Positions 1 through 8,438 of a DNA stretch of 64,000 nucleotides are shown piece after piece. The DNA is taken from positions 1-64,000 of the forward strand of contig JADKAW010000028.1 of the NCBI GenBank assembly GCA_016719055.1, given 5' to 3'. This stretch comes from Candidatus Rhodoferax mariagerensis. GTDB lineage: Bacteria; Pseudomonadota; Gammaproteobacteria; Burkholderiales; Burkholderiaceae_C. Position numbers and translations under genes: made by a program. Below the pieces are notes generated by a model, which was not told the DNA's origin, searched no databases, and worked only from the letters and a program-made list of their open reading frames with translations. Position 1 is the stretch's first letter; each line of letters begins with the position of its first letter.

Positions 1-877
1 ACGCCGGGGTGGCCGGTGTCAACTTGCAGCGGGTACAAAGCAACCATATCCGACGCTGGGTGGCGCGGATGCACGCCGGTGGGCGCACCGTGGCCGCGGC
101 ATCTCCTGATCTGTCGGGGGCTGGCGCGGCTTTTATACCTGGCTGGCCGCGAAGACTGATTACCTACAACCCGGTGCTGGACGTGCGCGCACCCAAGGCA
201 GATAAGCCCCTGCCAGGCACTGGGCGTGGATGAAGCTGTGCGGTTGGCCAGTTTTCAGGGTGAGGGCACCAGCGCTCCGGCTGGAAGGCACGAGATGCGG
301 CCATGGTCGAGCTGCTGTACGGCAGCGGACTACGGCTGGAGCGAGCTGACGGGCACGGACGTGCAAACCAGTGACGGCGCACGCGGCTGGGTTGACTTGC
401 AGGCTGCTGAGGGCGCATGTGCTAGGCAAGGGCAGCAAGCGCCGCATCGACCCCCGTCGGTGCCAAAGCGTTGCAAGCGCTGCAGGCCTGGCTGGCTGTT
501 CGCGATCAAGAATCCGTCAATTGCGGCGCGCCTTGACGCCGATCAGTGCTGCCCAGTAGTGCGGCTTAAGACCAAATGGCTTTGTTTGTGGGTCAGCGCG
601 GCACCCGGTTGAGTGCGCAGTCAGTCTGGCGGCGCCTGAAAATGCCAGGTTGCCATACCGGGCTGGCCATCCCCTGCACCCCACATGCTGCGCCATTCAT
701 TTGCCAGCCATGTGCTGCAATCCAGCAGTGACCTGCGTGGTGTGGGAACTGCTTTGGTCGTCTATCAGCACCACCCAGATTTTACACGCGGCTCGACTTT
801 GGGCACCTGGCAAGGCCTATGATGCGGCGCATCCGCGCGCACCTCAAATCCTGGTGGTTCAAAATAGCGGCATGTAA
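1..877 (+). pseudogene. xerC: Tyrosine recombinase XerC, broken by many frame shifts and cut by the window edge
   Basis: XerC with XerD resolves chromosome dimers at dif. Recognisable pieces lie in the right order but in alternating frames: HIRRW near 45, WRGFYTWLA near 114-145, NPVLDVRAPKADKPLP near 168-213, LGVDEAVRLASFQGEG near 226-270, ELLYGSG near 306-330, GARGWVDLQAAE near 379-410, HVLGKGSKRR near 415-446, ALFVGQRGTRLSAQSVWRRL near 576-636, HMLRHSFASHVLQSSSDLR near 683-738 and KAYDAAHPRAH near 811-845. At least eight frame changes are needed. The LRHSFASH box and the segment carrying the catalytic Tyr (around 770-800) are present but out of frame with each other. Amino-acid similarity within each piece stays high, which is unusual for an old pseudogene. 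The N-terminus lies outside the window. Confidence 0.8.
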
Positions 878-900
878 CAATTTTTAAATGGGTGACTTAT

Positions 901-1215
901 GCAAAACAAATCAGTGTGGTGTTGGACAAGGGTCCTTGAGTTCTCTTTTTCACGTGCCCCGACGGTGCGGTGCTGGCGCACGATGCCCGCGCGCGCCTGG
1001 CTCGATCAGCAGTTCATCACATTCGAATGCGAACCACTGCGTGCCGGTGGCAGGTGCTAACCGCTGACAAGATTCGGTGGTCACGCAAGCGGCAGGTGCT
1101 GCGCTGTTTGGCGATGCCAAGTGGGCCGCCAGATACGTCGCTGCCGTCAGCGCCGCCTCGCTGGACTGAAAGCCATGATCCCGGGTTGACGTACCCTCGA
1201 TGTCCATCACTTATT
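901..1215 (+). pseudogene. Degenerate small reading frame of unknown function between xerC and rlmI
   Basis: I do not recognise this gene. An ATG at 901 opens the stretch. Protein-like pieces appear in different frames: a short piece near 955-990, VVTQAAGAALFGDAKWAARY near 1078-1137, and VDVPSMSITY followed by TGA at 1213-1215. Stitched together with several one-base shifts they would make a protein of roughly 100 residues with an Ala-rich centre. The frame damage is of the same kind as in the flanking xerC and rlmI. A minus-strand open frame covers the same bases in codon register and is probably only its mirror. No function is claimed. Confidence 0.3.
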
Positions 1216-1275
1216 GAATTTCCTGTTAAGAAAGCGCAGCCAGTCAGACAGCAGGCCTGCGCTTGCCTGGGTCCC

Positions 1276-2026
1276 ATGAAAGTCCCTTCGCCTCAAGCCT
1301 GCCAAAGAGCGTTCATTGCTGCGCCGCCACCCTGGTTGTTCGAGTCAGCCATAGGCCGCGGCGGTGTTGATGTGGGTGACCCGGTGCCGGTAAAGTCGGC
1401 AGGGTCAGTTTTGGCTTGGGCGGCCTTCAGCCCAGCTCCAAAATTCGTGCCAGGGTCTGGAGTTTTGATGAGCTTCAGCGCATTGATGCATCTTTTTTAT
1501 AGCGACTTGCGCTTATTCGGTAAGGGCTAGAGCACGTTTAACATAAAAGCAACGGTGTCGGGCTGGTCCCATGGCGAGTCTGACGGACTGCCAGGCTGGT
1601 GGTGGACCGCTATGGCGACACCTTGGTTGCGCAATTTACCTCGGCCGGTGTCCGAACGCTGGAAAGGACGATCGCCGATGCCCTGCTTGAGGCTACCGGG
1701 CTGAGGCAAACTGTATGGCGCAGCGACGCCAGCGTCCGGGCACTGGAAGGCTTACCGGAATGCGGCGGCTGGCTGCGTGGCAAGCGGCGGTTGATTTGCT
1801 GCTGCAAGACACGACTGGCAGCTTGCGCGCTCAACATCGCCGACGGCCACCAAAACCGGCTTTTACCTGGACCAGCGTGACGGCCGCCGGCGTTTTGCGG
1901 ACTACGTACGGCGCCTGGTTTGAGCGTGTGCTCAATTGCTTTTCTCTACACCGGCGGGTTTTACCGTGGCGGCACTCACCGGTGGTGCAGCGCATGTGAC
2001 CTCGATCGATTCATCCGGCCCGGCCC
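1276..2026 (+). pseudogene. rlmI: 5' two-thirds of an RlmI-type 23S rRNA methyltransferase, frame-shifted
   Basis: RlmI-family enzymes methylate a cytosine of 23S rRNA using S-adenosylmethionine. Pieces of the N-terminal PUA region and the start of the Rossmann fold are visible in shifting frames: LKPAKERSLLRRHPW from about 1291, GGVDVGDPVPVKSA and AWAAFSP near 1361-1435, VDRYGDTLVAQFTSAGV near 1599-1650, SDASVRALEGLPE near 1722-1760, and FYLDQRDGRRRFADYV with FSYTGGFTVAALTGGAAHV between 1862 and 2000. The last piece contains the SAM-binding strand. ATG at 1276 is the likely start. A copy of the interspersed repeat sits at 1493-1538 inside the gene. The intact 3' part follows directly. Confidence 0.75.
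1493..1538 (+). repeat. Interspersed repeat, copy in rlmI
   Basis: TTTTTTATAGCGACTTGCGC followed by TTATTCGGTAAGGGCTAGAG and a T-rich end. This is the clearest plus-strand copy of the short repeat that recurs in the window. It lies in the rlmI reading frame. Confidence 0.65.
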
Positions 2027-2449
2027 TTGAAAGCAGCAGCCAACGTAGCGCTGAATGGTTTTGCACCAAGCCGGGCCAGGTTCATGGATGCCGACGTCAA
2101 CGCATCGTTGCGCCAGTTTGTGGAGCAAGGCGACACCTTTGATGCCATCGTGCTCGACCCCCCGAAGTTCGCGCCGACCGTGGCGCATGCCGATCGGGCC
2201 GCACGGGCCTACAAAGACATCAACCGCCTGGCCTTCCAGGTGCTGGACCCAGGCGGTGTTTTCTTCACCTACGGCTGTTCAGGCGGCATCAGCGCCGATC
2301 TGTTTCACAAAATCGTCGCCTCAGCCGGCAGCGATGCCGGGGTGGACAGCTATATTCATGAGCGCATGGGCGGCGCGCCAGACCATCCGATGACCATCAA
2401 CTTTCCCGAAGGTGAGTACCTCAAGGGTCTTGTGGTGATGCGCAAGTAA
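2027..2449 (+). CDS. rlmI: Intact C-terminal part of RlmI-type class I SAM-dependent rRNA methyltransferase
   Basis: This 140-residue open frame continues the broken gene upstream. It begins NVALNGFAPSRARF after the SAM-binding region and holds the catalytic-domain motif DAIVLDPPKFAPT (about residues 44-56), then a conserved FFTYGCSGG segment. The family places its catalytic cysteine there, and the Cys is present. It ends GEYLKGLVVMRK, a normal family C-terminus. The apparent TTG start at 2027 is only where the frame opens and is unlikely to be used, since the fragment lacks half of the methyltransferase fold. Whether the gene works depends on whether the upstream frame shifts are real. Confidence 0.7.
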   Translation: MKAAANVALNGFAPSRARFMDADVNASLRQFVEQGDTFDAIVLDPPKFAPTVAHADRAARAYKDINRLAFQVLDPGGVFFTYGCSGGISADLFHKIVASAGSDAGVDSYIHERMGGAPDHPMTINFPEGEYLKGLVVMRK

Positions 2450-2499
2450 ACCTAGAGCGCCGGATCGTTACACTCGCTGCCTTCTATAAAGCACACACC

Positions 2500-3552
2500 A
2501 TGAGTCTGATACCTGCGACCATCCTCACCGGCTTTCTCGGTTCCGGTAAGACCACGCTGCTTAAACGCGTGCTGTCAGAGGCACATGGGCAGAAAATCGC
2601 CATCATCGAGAACGAATTTGGCGAAGAAAACATCGACAACGACATTTTGGTGACCGACTCCAAAGAGCAGATCATCCAGATGAGCAACGGTTGCATCTGC
2701 TGCACCATTCGCGAAGACCTGCGTGAAGCGCTGCAACTGCTGGCCACCAAAAAGCGGCAGGGACTGCTGGACTTTGACCGCGTGGTGATCGAGACCACCG
2801 GTGTGGCCGACCCCGGACCGGTGGCGCAAACGTTTTTCATGGACGACGAGATCGCCGAGAGCTACCTGCTCGACGCCATCCTGACGCTGGTCGATGCAAA
2901 ACACGCGCAAAAACAGCTCGATGATCGCCAGGAGGCGCGCCGCCAGGTAGGTTTTGCCGACCAGATCTTCATCAGCAAGACTGACCTGGTATCGGCTGAA
3001 GATGTGGACGATCTAAAACACCGCCTGAAGCACATGAACCCGCGGGCCCCACAAAAAGCCGTGCATTTTGGTGAAGTTGCACTCAGCGAGGTGTTTGACC
3101 TGCGTGGTTTTAACCTCAATACCAAGCTCGACATTGACCCGGATTTTCTCAAGGAAGACGATCACGCCGGGCATGACCATGACCATCATGACCACGCCCC
3201 GGGCGAGAGCTGCAACCATCCGTCACACCAGCACGGCCATCATCACGCCCACGACGACGATGTGAAGAGTTTTGTCTTCAGGTCCGACCGTGCCTTCGAC
3301 CCGGCCAAGCTGGAAGACTTTTTGGGGGCTGTGGTGAATGTTTATGGCCCGCGCATGCTGCGTTACAAAGGTGTTCTTTATATGCAGGGAACGGACCGTA
3401 AAGTGATTTTTCAGGGCGTGCACCAGCTGATGGGCAGCGACCTGGGCCCCACTTGGGGCAAGGACGAAAAGCCCTGCAGCAAAATGGTTTTCATTGGCAT
3501 CGACCTGCCGCAGGATATTTTTCTGCAAGGCATGGCAAAGAGTCTTGCCTAG
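2500..3552 (+). CDS. CobW/COG0523-family GTP-dependent metal chaperone with His-rich loop
   Basis: G3E-family GTPase of the CobW/YjiA/ZNG1 group; family members load metal, often zinc, into client proteins. Walker A is GFLGSGKTT (residues 11-19), the metal-binding CxCC signature is GCICC (64-68), the Walker B region is VVIETTGVADP (about 95-105) and the base-recognition motif is SKTD (about 159-162). A long His/Asp-rich linker (about residues 220-255, DNA 3160-3265) probably binds metal. The CobW C-terminal domain follows. Length (350) is normal for the His-rich type. It lies 50 nt after rlmI and just before dksA. COG0523 genes are often linked to zinc-independent paralogues, and the DksA next door has lost its zinc cysteines. 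The client is not known. Confidence 0.85.
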   Translation: MSLIPATILTGFLGSGKTTLLKRVLSEAHGQKIAIIENEFGEENIDNDILVTDSKEQIIQMSNGCICCTIREDLREALQLLATKKRQGLLDFDRVVIETTGVADPGPVAQTFFMDDEIAESYLLDAILTLVDAKHAQKQLDDRQEARRQVGFADQIFISKTDLVSAEDVDDLKHRLKHMNPRAPQKAVHFGEVALSEVFDLRGFNLNTKLDIDPDFLKEDDHAGHDHDHHDHAPGESCNHPSHQHGHHHAHDDDVKSFVFRSDRAFDPAKLEDFLGAVVNVYGPRMLRYKGVLYMQGTDRKVIFQGVHQLMGSDLGPTWGKDEKPCSKMVFIGIDLPQDIFLQGMAKSLA

Positions 3553-3754
3553 GCATTAACAAGGACTTGAATGAATCGTGATGTTTGCCTCTCTTTTACA
3601 ACTGATGGGCCTTGCCCGGCCCGACCCTGTACACTCGCGCGCCGAAGAAATAGCCCCGCCAGAGACTACCCAGCTACCATGCAGCCCACCCCATGAACCG
3701 TCCGCGGCTGACAAGGCATTCAAAATACAAGACAAACCTGCCAGGAGGTCCATC

Positions 3755-4030
3755 GTGAAAGACAAAGTGATCAAACCCCAAGTGGCGGCTGAAAAACCAA
3801 GCACTCGACCAGCGGTAAAACCAACTGTCGCGGACAAGCCGGCAACCAAAGCCAAACCCGGCGAAGTCGCCAAGTCTGCCGCCCCGGCCACCCGAGCCAA
3901 AATCCAGCATGGTGCAATCAGCAAAACCAAGCTGCTTGCACCCGCTGTCCATAAGAAGTCTGAACCCGTGACCACCAAAACACATGCCGAACCCATTGTC
4001 AAAGCCACCAAGGCTGCCGCAGCACCCCAC
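3755..4030 (+). pseudogene. dksA: Displaced N-terminal extension of DksA, Lys/Ala/Pro-rich
   Basis: A frame starting at GTG 3755, preceded by AGGAGG at 3743-3748, encodes a low-complexity basic stretch rich in Lys, Ala, Pro and Thr (VKDKVIKPQVAAEKP and similar). Such tails precede the DksA core in some betaproteobacteria. The frame runs out of register at the CCCC run at 4025-4028. Removing one C there would join it smoothly to SPVAKPAPAPVGS and the downstream dksA frame. I infer one gene of about 317 codons interrupted by one extra base, either a real mutation or a base-calling error. The downstream ATG at 3984 has no ribosome-binding site, whereas GTG 3755 has a strong one. Confidence 0.55.
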
Positions 4031-4709
4031 CTCCCCGGTTGCCAAACCGGCTCCAGCCCCCGTTGGCAGCATTGTCAATACCCCGCAGCTGACCCCGTTG
4101 GGTGTACCGGTGCGCTCTGGTCGACCCTCCTCGCGGCTGGCGCAATTGACCGTGCCCTCCATGGCACAGTCCGTCGCGTCGACTGCGGCCAAGTCAAGTT
4201 TTACCCAGATGACCACGGTCCAGCCGATCGCGCCGGCCTTGGCTTCAGCCGTCAAGAAAGATCCGGCGCTGATCAACAATTGGAAAATCAGGCCGGTGGC
4301 CGAGCTCAGCGATGCTGAATTGATCGCCATGCCCGATGAAGAGTACATGAACGAAACCCAGCTGGCGTTTTTTCGTCTGAAGCTGGTCAGTCTGAAAAAC
4401 GGAATTCTCAACAACGCTGGTGAAACCACCGAGCATTTGCGCGAAGACACGGTCGTAGTGCCCGATCCAGCAGACCGCGCCACCATTGAAGAAGAGCATG
4501 CACTTGAATTGCGCACCCGTGATCGCGAGCGCAAGCTGCTGAAGAAGATTGAACAGTCAATTGCGCGCATTGACGCTGGCGACTATGGCTATTGTGATGA
4601 AACCGGTGAATCCATTGGCGTCGGGCGTTTGCTGGCGCGACCCACTGCAACGCTGTCACTTGAGGCGCAGCAGCGGCGCGAACTCAAGCAAAAAATGTTT
4701 GGAGACTGA
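3984..4709 (+). CDS. dksA: RNA polymerase-binding transcription factor DksA, zinc-independent type
   Basis: DksA enters the RNA polymerase secondary channel and, with ppGpp, reprograms transcription in the stringent response. The core is seen from about residue 95: MPDEEYMNETQLAFFRLKL opens the coiled coil, its tip carries DPADRA with the two conserved aspartates, and ELRTRDRERKLLKKIEQ forms the return helix. The zinc-finger region reads YGYCDETGE then LARPTATLSLEAQ, so only the first of four canonical cysteines remains. This is the Cys-poor form known from DksA2-like proteins and common in this group. The frame begins at an ATG without a ribosome-binding site; the true start is probably GTG 3755 across a one-base shift. 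A GACGCC-TTGT-GGCGTC hairpin overlaps the stop codon at 4708-4723. Confidence 0.85.
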   Translation: MPNPLSKPPRLPQHPTSPVAKPAPAPVGSIVNTPQLTPLGVPVRSGRPSSRLAQLTVPSMAQSVASTAAKSSFTQMTTVQPIAPALASAVKKDPALINNWKIRPVAELSDAELIAMPDEEYMNETQLAFFRLKLVSLKNGILNNAGETTEHLREDTVVVPDPADRATIEEEHALELRTRDRERKLLKKIEQSIARIDAGDYGYCDETGESIGVGRLLARPTATLSLEAQQRRELKQKMFGD

Positions 4710-4751
4710 CGCCTTGTGGCGTCCCATCCAGAGAGTTACCAAGGTTTTCTT

Positions 4752-6416
4752 ATGGCAACAGAAGGCAACAGTCCGGGCTTGCTGTCAAAGGTCGCCAAAT
4801 TCGTGCTCAATCCAACGGTCGATTGGGTAGACATCGAAAAAGCCGAGTCTGAACGCTCGGGTGAACACGGCAAGCTTGCGCTCAAACAAATGATTGAGCG
4901 CAAGCAGTACAACGATGCAGTGCGTAAACGGGAGTTTGAAAAACTTCGCAAATTGCGCCGCGCCACGGCACAGGTCAACTCAGGCGCCACCGCGCTGCCT
5001 TCGTCTTTTCAGGACAGTTGGGGCTACTCGGTGTTCGAAGAGCGTGCCCAGACGCTCAAGAAAATCGATGAAATTGAAGCCCAGATGTCCAAGCAATGGT
5101 GGAAGGGCAATGGTGGCCCCAAGACCGCAGGACTGATAGGCCGCGAGCAGACACCCCAGCCGGTTCAGCAAGACGGCATTGACAGTGCATTTGCCACCAC
5201 CTTGCCGTCAGACCTTTACGACAGCGAAAACCAGGTGCCTACTCAGATGGGTTCAGCGGTTTCTGCAGGGCAAAGCCGTTTTGACGCACCCACCACGACC
5301 GCGCCACCCCTCGATACCCTGACCACGGTGGCGGGTATGTTGTCCATATCTGGCACCGAGGGAGTTCAGGCCGATGAAGATTTGACCGATCCGACGCTGG
5401 AAGAGGCGGCTATCCGCTTTGCCAACAGTGATGACGGTGGTGCCGAGGCCGTGTTGTTAAGCGCCCTGCAAACACCCGGTACGCCTTCCAGGACCAGCCA
5501 GACGTGGGTTGTGGCCTTGTTGGATTTGTACCGCGCCACCGATCAGATGGCCAGTTTTGAACACATGGCCACCGACTATGCCAAGCGCTTTGGCGGCAAG
5601 GCACCGGTTTGGTTGCCAGTTGTGCAGGGTGTGGAAGCCGGGGTGGCTACGGTTGCGGTCTCGCCGCCGCCTGGTGCACTCGCCCGCGGACCCTGGCAGT
5701 GCCCAGCCGTTCTGGAGGCTGACGCGGTACAGCAACTGCAAACACGGGTGCATGTCAGGACCGAGCCCTGGCATCTGGACTGGCGGGCATTGAAAACACT
5801 CACGCCGGGTGGCGCACAGGCGCTGTCGGCTGCGCTAAGCCGCTGGTGCGAGCTGCCCTTGCTGTTGCAGCTGGATGGCATGGATGTGCTGGACAACATC
5901 CTTCGGCTTCAGACCACCGTGGGTGACAAACACGTTGCGCAGTACTGGTGGCATTTGCGCCTGGATGCCATGCGCATTCAGCGCTCTGCCGATGAATTTG
6001 ATCTGGTGGCCTTGGACTTCTGTGTCACCTACGAGGTTTCACCACCGTCCTGGCGGCCAGCGCGCTGCCAGCGGGTCGACGGCTTGGTGTCGGCCGATTC
6101 GTCCGCCCCAGCCCCGTTGCCGCCAGGCACCTCGGCCCAAAGTCCGCTGGCCATGTCTGGTGAAGTGCTGGGCGACGCCGCCAATGTGTTGCAGCTTTTG
6201 CAGGCGGCACTGTCCAGCGGCAGCCCCTTGGTGGTTTCCTGCGCCAACCTGGTCCGGGTTGATTTTTCTGCTGCGGGCAGCATCTTGAACTGGCTGGCCA
6301 ACGCGCAGGTGTCCGGGGCCAGTGTTGAATTGCACGATGTGCCGCAGTTGGTGGCGGCGTTTTTCAGCTTGATTGGAATTAACGAACATGCGCGGGTCAC
6401 CGTGCGAACACTTTAG
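4752..6416 (+). CDS. STAS-domain protein of unknown role
   Basis: A 554-residue cytoplasmic protein with no signal peptide or membrane segment. The first 100 residues are charged and helical, probably a coiled coil (KQMIERKQYNDAVRKREFEK). A variable acidic linker follows. The last 100 residues (from about SGEVLGDAANVLQLLQAALS) resemble an MlaB-like STAS domain, with SCANLVRVDFSAAGSILNWL as the conserved strand-turn-helix. A second, diverged STAS-like segment may lie around residues 330-430. ATG 4752 is preferred over 4716 because the protein then opens MATEGNSPGLLSKVAKFVLN and AAGG precedes it. It sits between dksA and hslV. STAS domains often take part in anti-sigma antagonism or lipid transport, but no partner gene is nearby, so the function is open. 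Confidence 0.6.
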   Translation: MATEGNSPGLLSKVAKFVLNPTVDWVDIEKAESERSGEHGKLALKQMIERKQYNDAVRKREFEKLRKLRRATAQVNSGATALPSSFQDSWGYSVFEERAQTLKKIDEIEAQMSKQWWKGNGGPKTAGLIGREQTPQPVQQDGIDSAFATTLPSDLYDSENQVPTQMGSAVSAGQSRFDAPTTTAPPLDTLTTVAGMLSISGTEGVQADEDLTDPTLEEAAIRFANSDDGGAEAVLLSALQTPGTPSRTSQTWVVALLDLYRATDQMASFEHMATDYAKRFGGKAPVWLPVVQGVEAGVATVAVSPPPGALARGPWQCPAVLEADAVQQLQTRVHVRTEPWHLDWRALKTLTPGGAQALSAALSRWCELPLLLQLDGMDVLDNILRLQTTVGDKHVAQYWWHLRLDAMRIQRSADEFDLVALDFCVTYEVSPPSWRPARCQRVDGLVSADSSAPAPLPPGTSAQSPLAMSGEVLGDAANVLQLLQAALSSGSPLVVSCANLVRVDFSAAGSILNWLANAQVSGASVELHDVPQLVAAFFSLIGINEHARVTVRTL

Positions 6417-6433
6417 GAATGCTTGGCCTTTGT

Positions 6434-6979
6434 ATGGATCAATATCACGGAACCACGATCATCAGCGTGCGTCGCCAGACTCCCGGCGGGATGCAGGTCG
6501 CCATTGGCGGCGACGGCCAGGTCACACTGGGCAACATTGTGGTCAAGGGCACAGCACGCAAGGTGCGCAAGCTCTATCACGGCAAAGTTTTGGCCGGTTT
6601 TGCCGGTGCCACGGCAGATGCCTTCACGCTGTTTGAGCGTTTTGAGGCCAAACTTGAAAAACACCAGGGTCACCTGGTTCGCGCCGCCATTGAGCTGACC
6701 AAAGACTGGCGCACCGACCGCGTGCTGCGCCGCCTGGAAGCCATGCTTGCCGTGGCTGACCTGGAGGCATCCCTGATCATTACCGGTAACGGCGATGTGC
6801 TAGAGCCGGAAAACGGCATAGTCACCATCGGATCTGGCGGTGCCTATGCCCAAGCCAGCGCCATGGCGCTGCTCAATCACACGGAGTTATCGGCGCAGGA
6901 CATCGTCAAGCGTTCGCTGGAGATTGCTGGTGAGATTTGTATTTACACCAACATGAACCACACCATTGAAACCCTCTAG
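6434..6979 (+). CDS. hslV: ATP-dependent protease peptidase subunit HslV (ClpQ)
   Basis: Threonine peptidase of the HslUV proteasome-like protease. The protein opens MDQYHGTTIISVRR; removal of the short propeptide exposes the catalytic Thr of TTIISVRR. GGDGQVTLGN and the glycine-rich VTIGSGGAYAQASA near the C-terminus are family hallmarks. At 181 residues the length is normal. ATG 6434 is chosen over 6419 because MxQYHGTT is the usual start in Burkholderiales. It is followed 126 nt later by hslU, and the two act as one complex: HslU unfolds substrates and threads them into the HslV dodecamer. Confidence 0.95.
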   Translation: MDQYHGTTIISVRRQTPGGMQVAIGGDGQVTLGNIVVKGTARKVRKLYHGKVLAGFAGATADAFTLFERFEAKLEKHQGHLVRAAIELTKDWRTDRVLRRLEAMLAVADLEASLIITGNGDVLEPENGIVTIGSGGAYAQASAMALLNHTELSAQDIVKRSLEIAGEICIYTNMNHTIETL

Positions 6980-7105
6980 GCCCAGCAATTCCTTTCAAAA
7001 ATTGCTCAGCAGTGTTGTAACGACGTCCATTGATCGGTGCGGCTCTGTCAAAATCGTTTTCTCGAATGTTCAGCCATTGGCCTGAACGTCACCAGATTCA
7101 TCACT

Positions 7106-8437
7106 ATGTCCTCTCTTACGCCCCAACAAATCGTTGCCGAACTCGACAAACACATCGTCGGTCAGCAACAGGCCAAACGCGCGGTGGCCATTGCACTGCG
7201 CAACCGCTGGCGCCGCCAGCAGGTCGATCTGAGCCTGCGCGCTGAGATCACGCCCAAGAACATCCTGATGATCGGCCCCACCGGTGTCGGCAAGACCGAA
7301 ATCGCGCGCCGTTTGGCGCGCCTGGCCGATGCGCCTTTTATCAAGGTCGAAGCCACCAAATTCACCGAAGTTGGCTATGTGGGCAAGGACGTGGACGCCA
7401 TCATCCGTGATTTGGCTGACATTGCCGTCAAGCAAACGCGTCAGGCTGAAACCCAGAAAGTGCGCACCCGTGCTGAAGATGTGGCCGAAGACCGTGTGCT
7501 CGACATTCTGATCCCGATGCCACGCCAAGAGTTTGGCGTGCTTGAAGGCAACGAACCGGAAAGCACGGCACGCCAAACGTTTCGCAAAAAATTGCGTGAA
7601 GGGCTGCTCAACGAGCGCGAGATCGAGGTGGACCTGGCCCATGCTGCGCCACAACTGGAGATCATGGGCCCGGCCGGCATGGAAGAAATGACCGAACAAC
7701 TGCGTGGCATGTTCGGCCAGCTCAACCAGAACAAAAAACAGACCCGCAAGCTCAAAATCAGCGAAGCGCTGAAACTGCTGGCCGATGAAGAGGCCGCCAA
7801 GCTGGTCAACGAAGACGACATCAAGACCCAGGCGCTGCACATGCTGGAACAAAACGGCATTGTGTTCATTGACGAAATCGACAAGGTCACCTCACGCAGC
7901 GAGGGCAATGGGGCCGAAGTGTCCCGTCAGGGTGTGCAGCGCGATCTGCTGCCACTGGTGGAGGGCACCAGTGTTTCCACCAAATACGGCACGGTCAAGA
8001 CTGACCACATTCTGTTCATTGCCTCGGGGGCGTTTCATTTGAGCAAACCGAGCGATCTGATTCCCGAGTTGCAGGGGCGCTTTCCGATCCGGGTGGAACT
8101 GCAGTCGCTGTCGGTGCAGGACTTTGTCGCCATACTGACGCAAACCCATGCGTCGCTGGTCAAACAATACCAGGCCTTGCTGGCCACCGAGCAAGTCACC
8201 ATCGAGTTTGCCGATGAAGGCATTACCCGCCTGGCCCAAATTGCCTTTGACGTGAACGAGCGCACCGAAAACATTGGAGCACGGCGTTTGTCCACGGTGA
8301 TGGAGCGCTTGCTGGACGAAGTTAGCTTCAATGCCACGCAACTCAGCGGTCAAACGGTACGCGTTGATGCGGCTTATGTGGAATCCCGCCTGGCGGAACT
8401 CAGCAAGAACGAAGACCTGAGCCGCTACATTCTGTGA
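7106..8437 (+). CDS. hslU: ATP-dependent protease ATPase subunit HslU (ClpY)
   Basis: AAA+ unfoldase that feeds proteins to HslV. It begins MSSLTPQQIVAELDKHIVGQ. Walker A is GPTGVGKTE (about residues 56-64), the pore loop is within FTEVGYVGKDV (about 86-96), the I-domain occupies the middle, and Walker B is GIVFIDEIDKV (about 250-260). The C-terminal DLSRYIL is the tail that docks into HslV. Length is 443. The in-frame upstream ATG at 7037 adds a non-conserved leader, so ATG 7106 is preferred. The gene ends before the 284-nt control region of the division cluster. Confidence 0.96.
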   Translation: MSSLTPQQIVAELDKHIVGQQQAKRAVAIALRNRWRRQQVDLSLRAEITPKNILMIGPTGVGKTEIARRLARLADAPFIKVEATKFTEVGYVGKDVDAIIRDLADIAVKQTRQAETQKVRTRAEDVAEDRVLDILIPMPRQEFGVLEGNEPESTARQTFRKKLREGLLNEREIEVDLAHAAPQLEIMGPAGMEEMTEQLRGMFGQLNQNKKQTRKLKISEALKLLADEEAAKLVNEDDIKTQALHMLEQNGIVFIDEIDKVTSRSEGNGAEVSRQGVQRDLLPLVEGTSVSTKYGTVKTDHILFIASGAFHLSKPSDLIPELQGRFPIRVELQSLSVQDFVAILTQTHASLVKQYQALLATEQVTIEFADEGITRLAQIAFDVNERTENIGARRLSTVMERLLDEVSFNATQLSGQTVRVDAAYVESRLAELSKNEDLSRYIL

Positions 8438-8438
8438 T

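Noticed and set aside
1..877. Integron or phage integrase
   Set aside because: The pieces match chromosomal XerC, and the neighbouring rlmI-cobW-dksA order is ordinary core synteny.
4025..4028. Programmed ribosomal frameshift in dksA
   Set aside because: The CCCC run lacks the slippery heptamer or stimulatory structure known for programmed shifts, and DksA is not a known case; a single inserted base is simpler.
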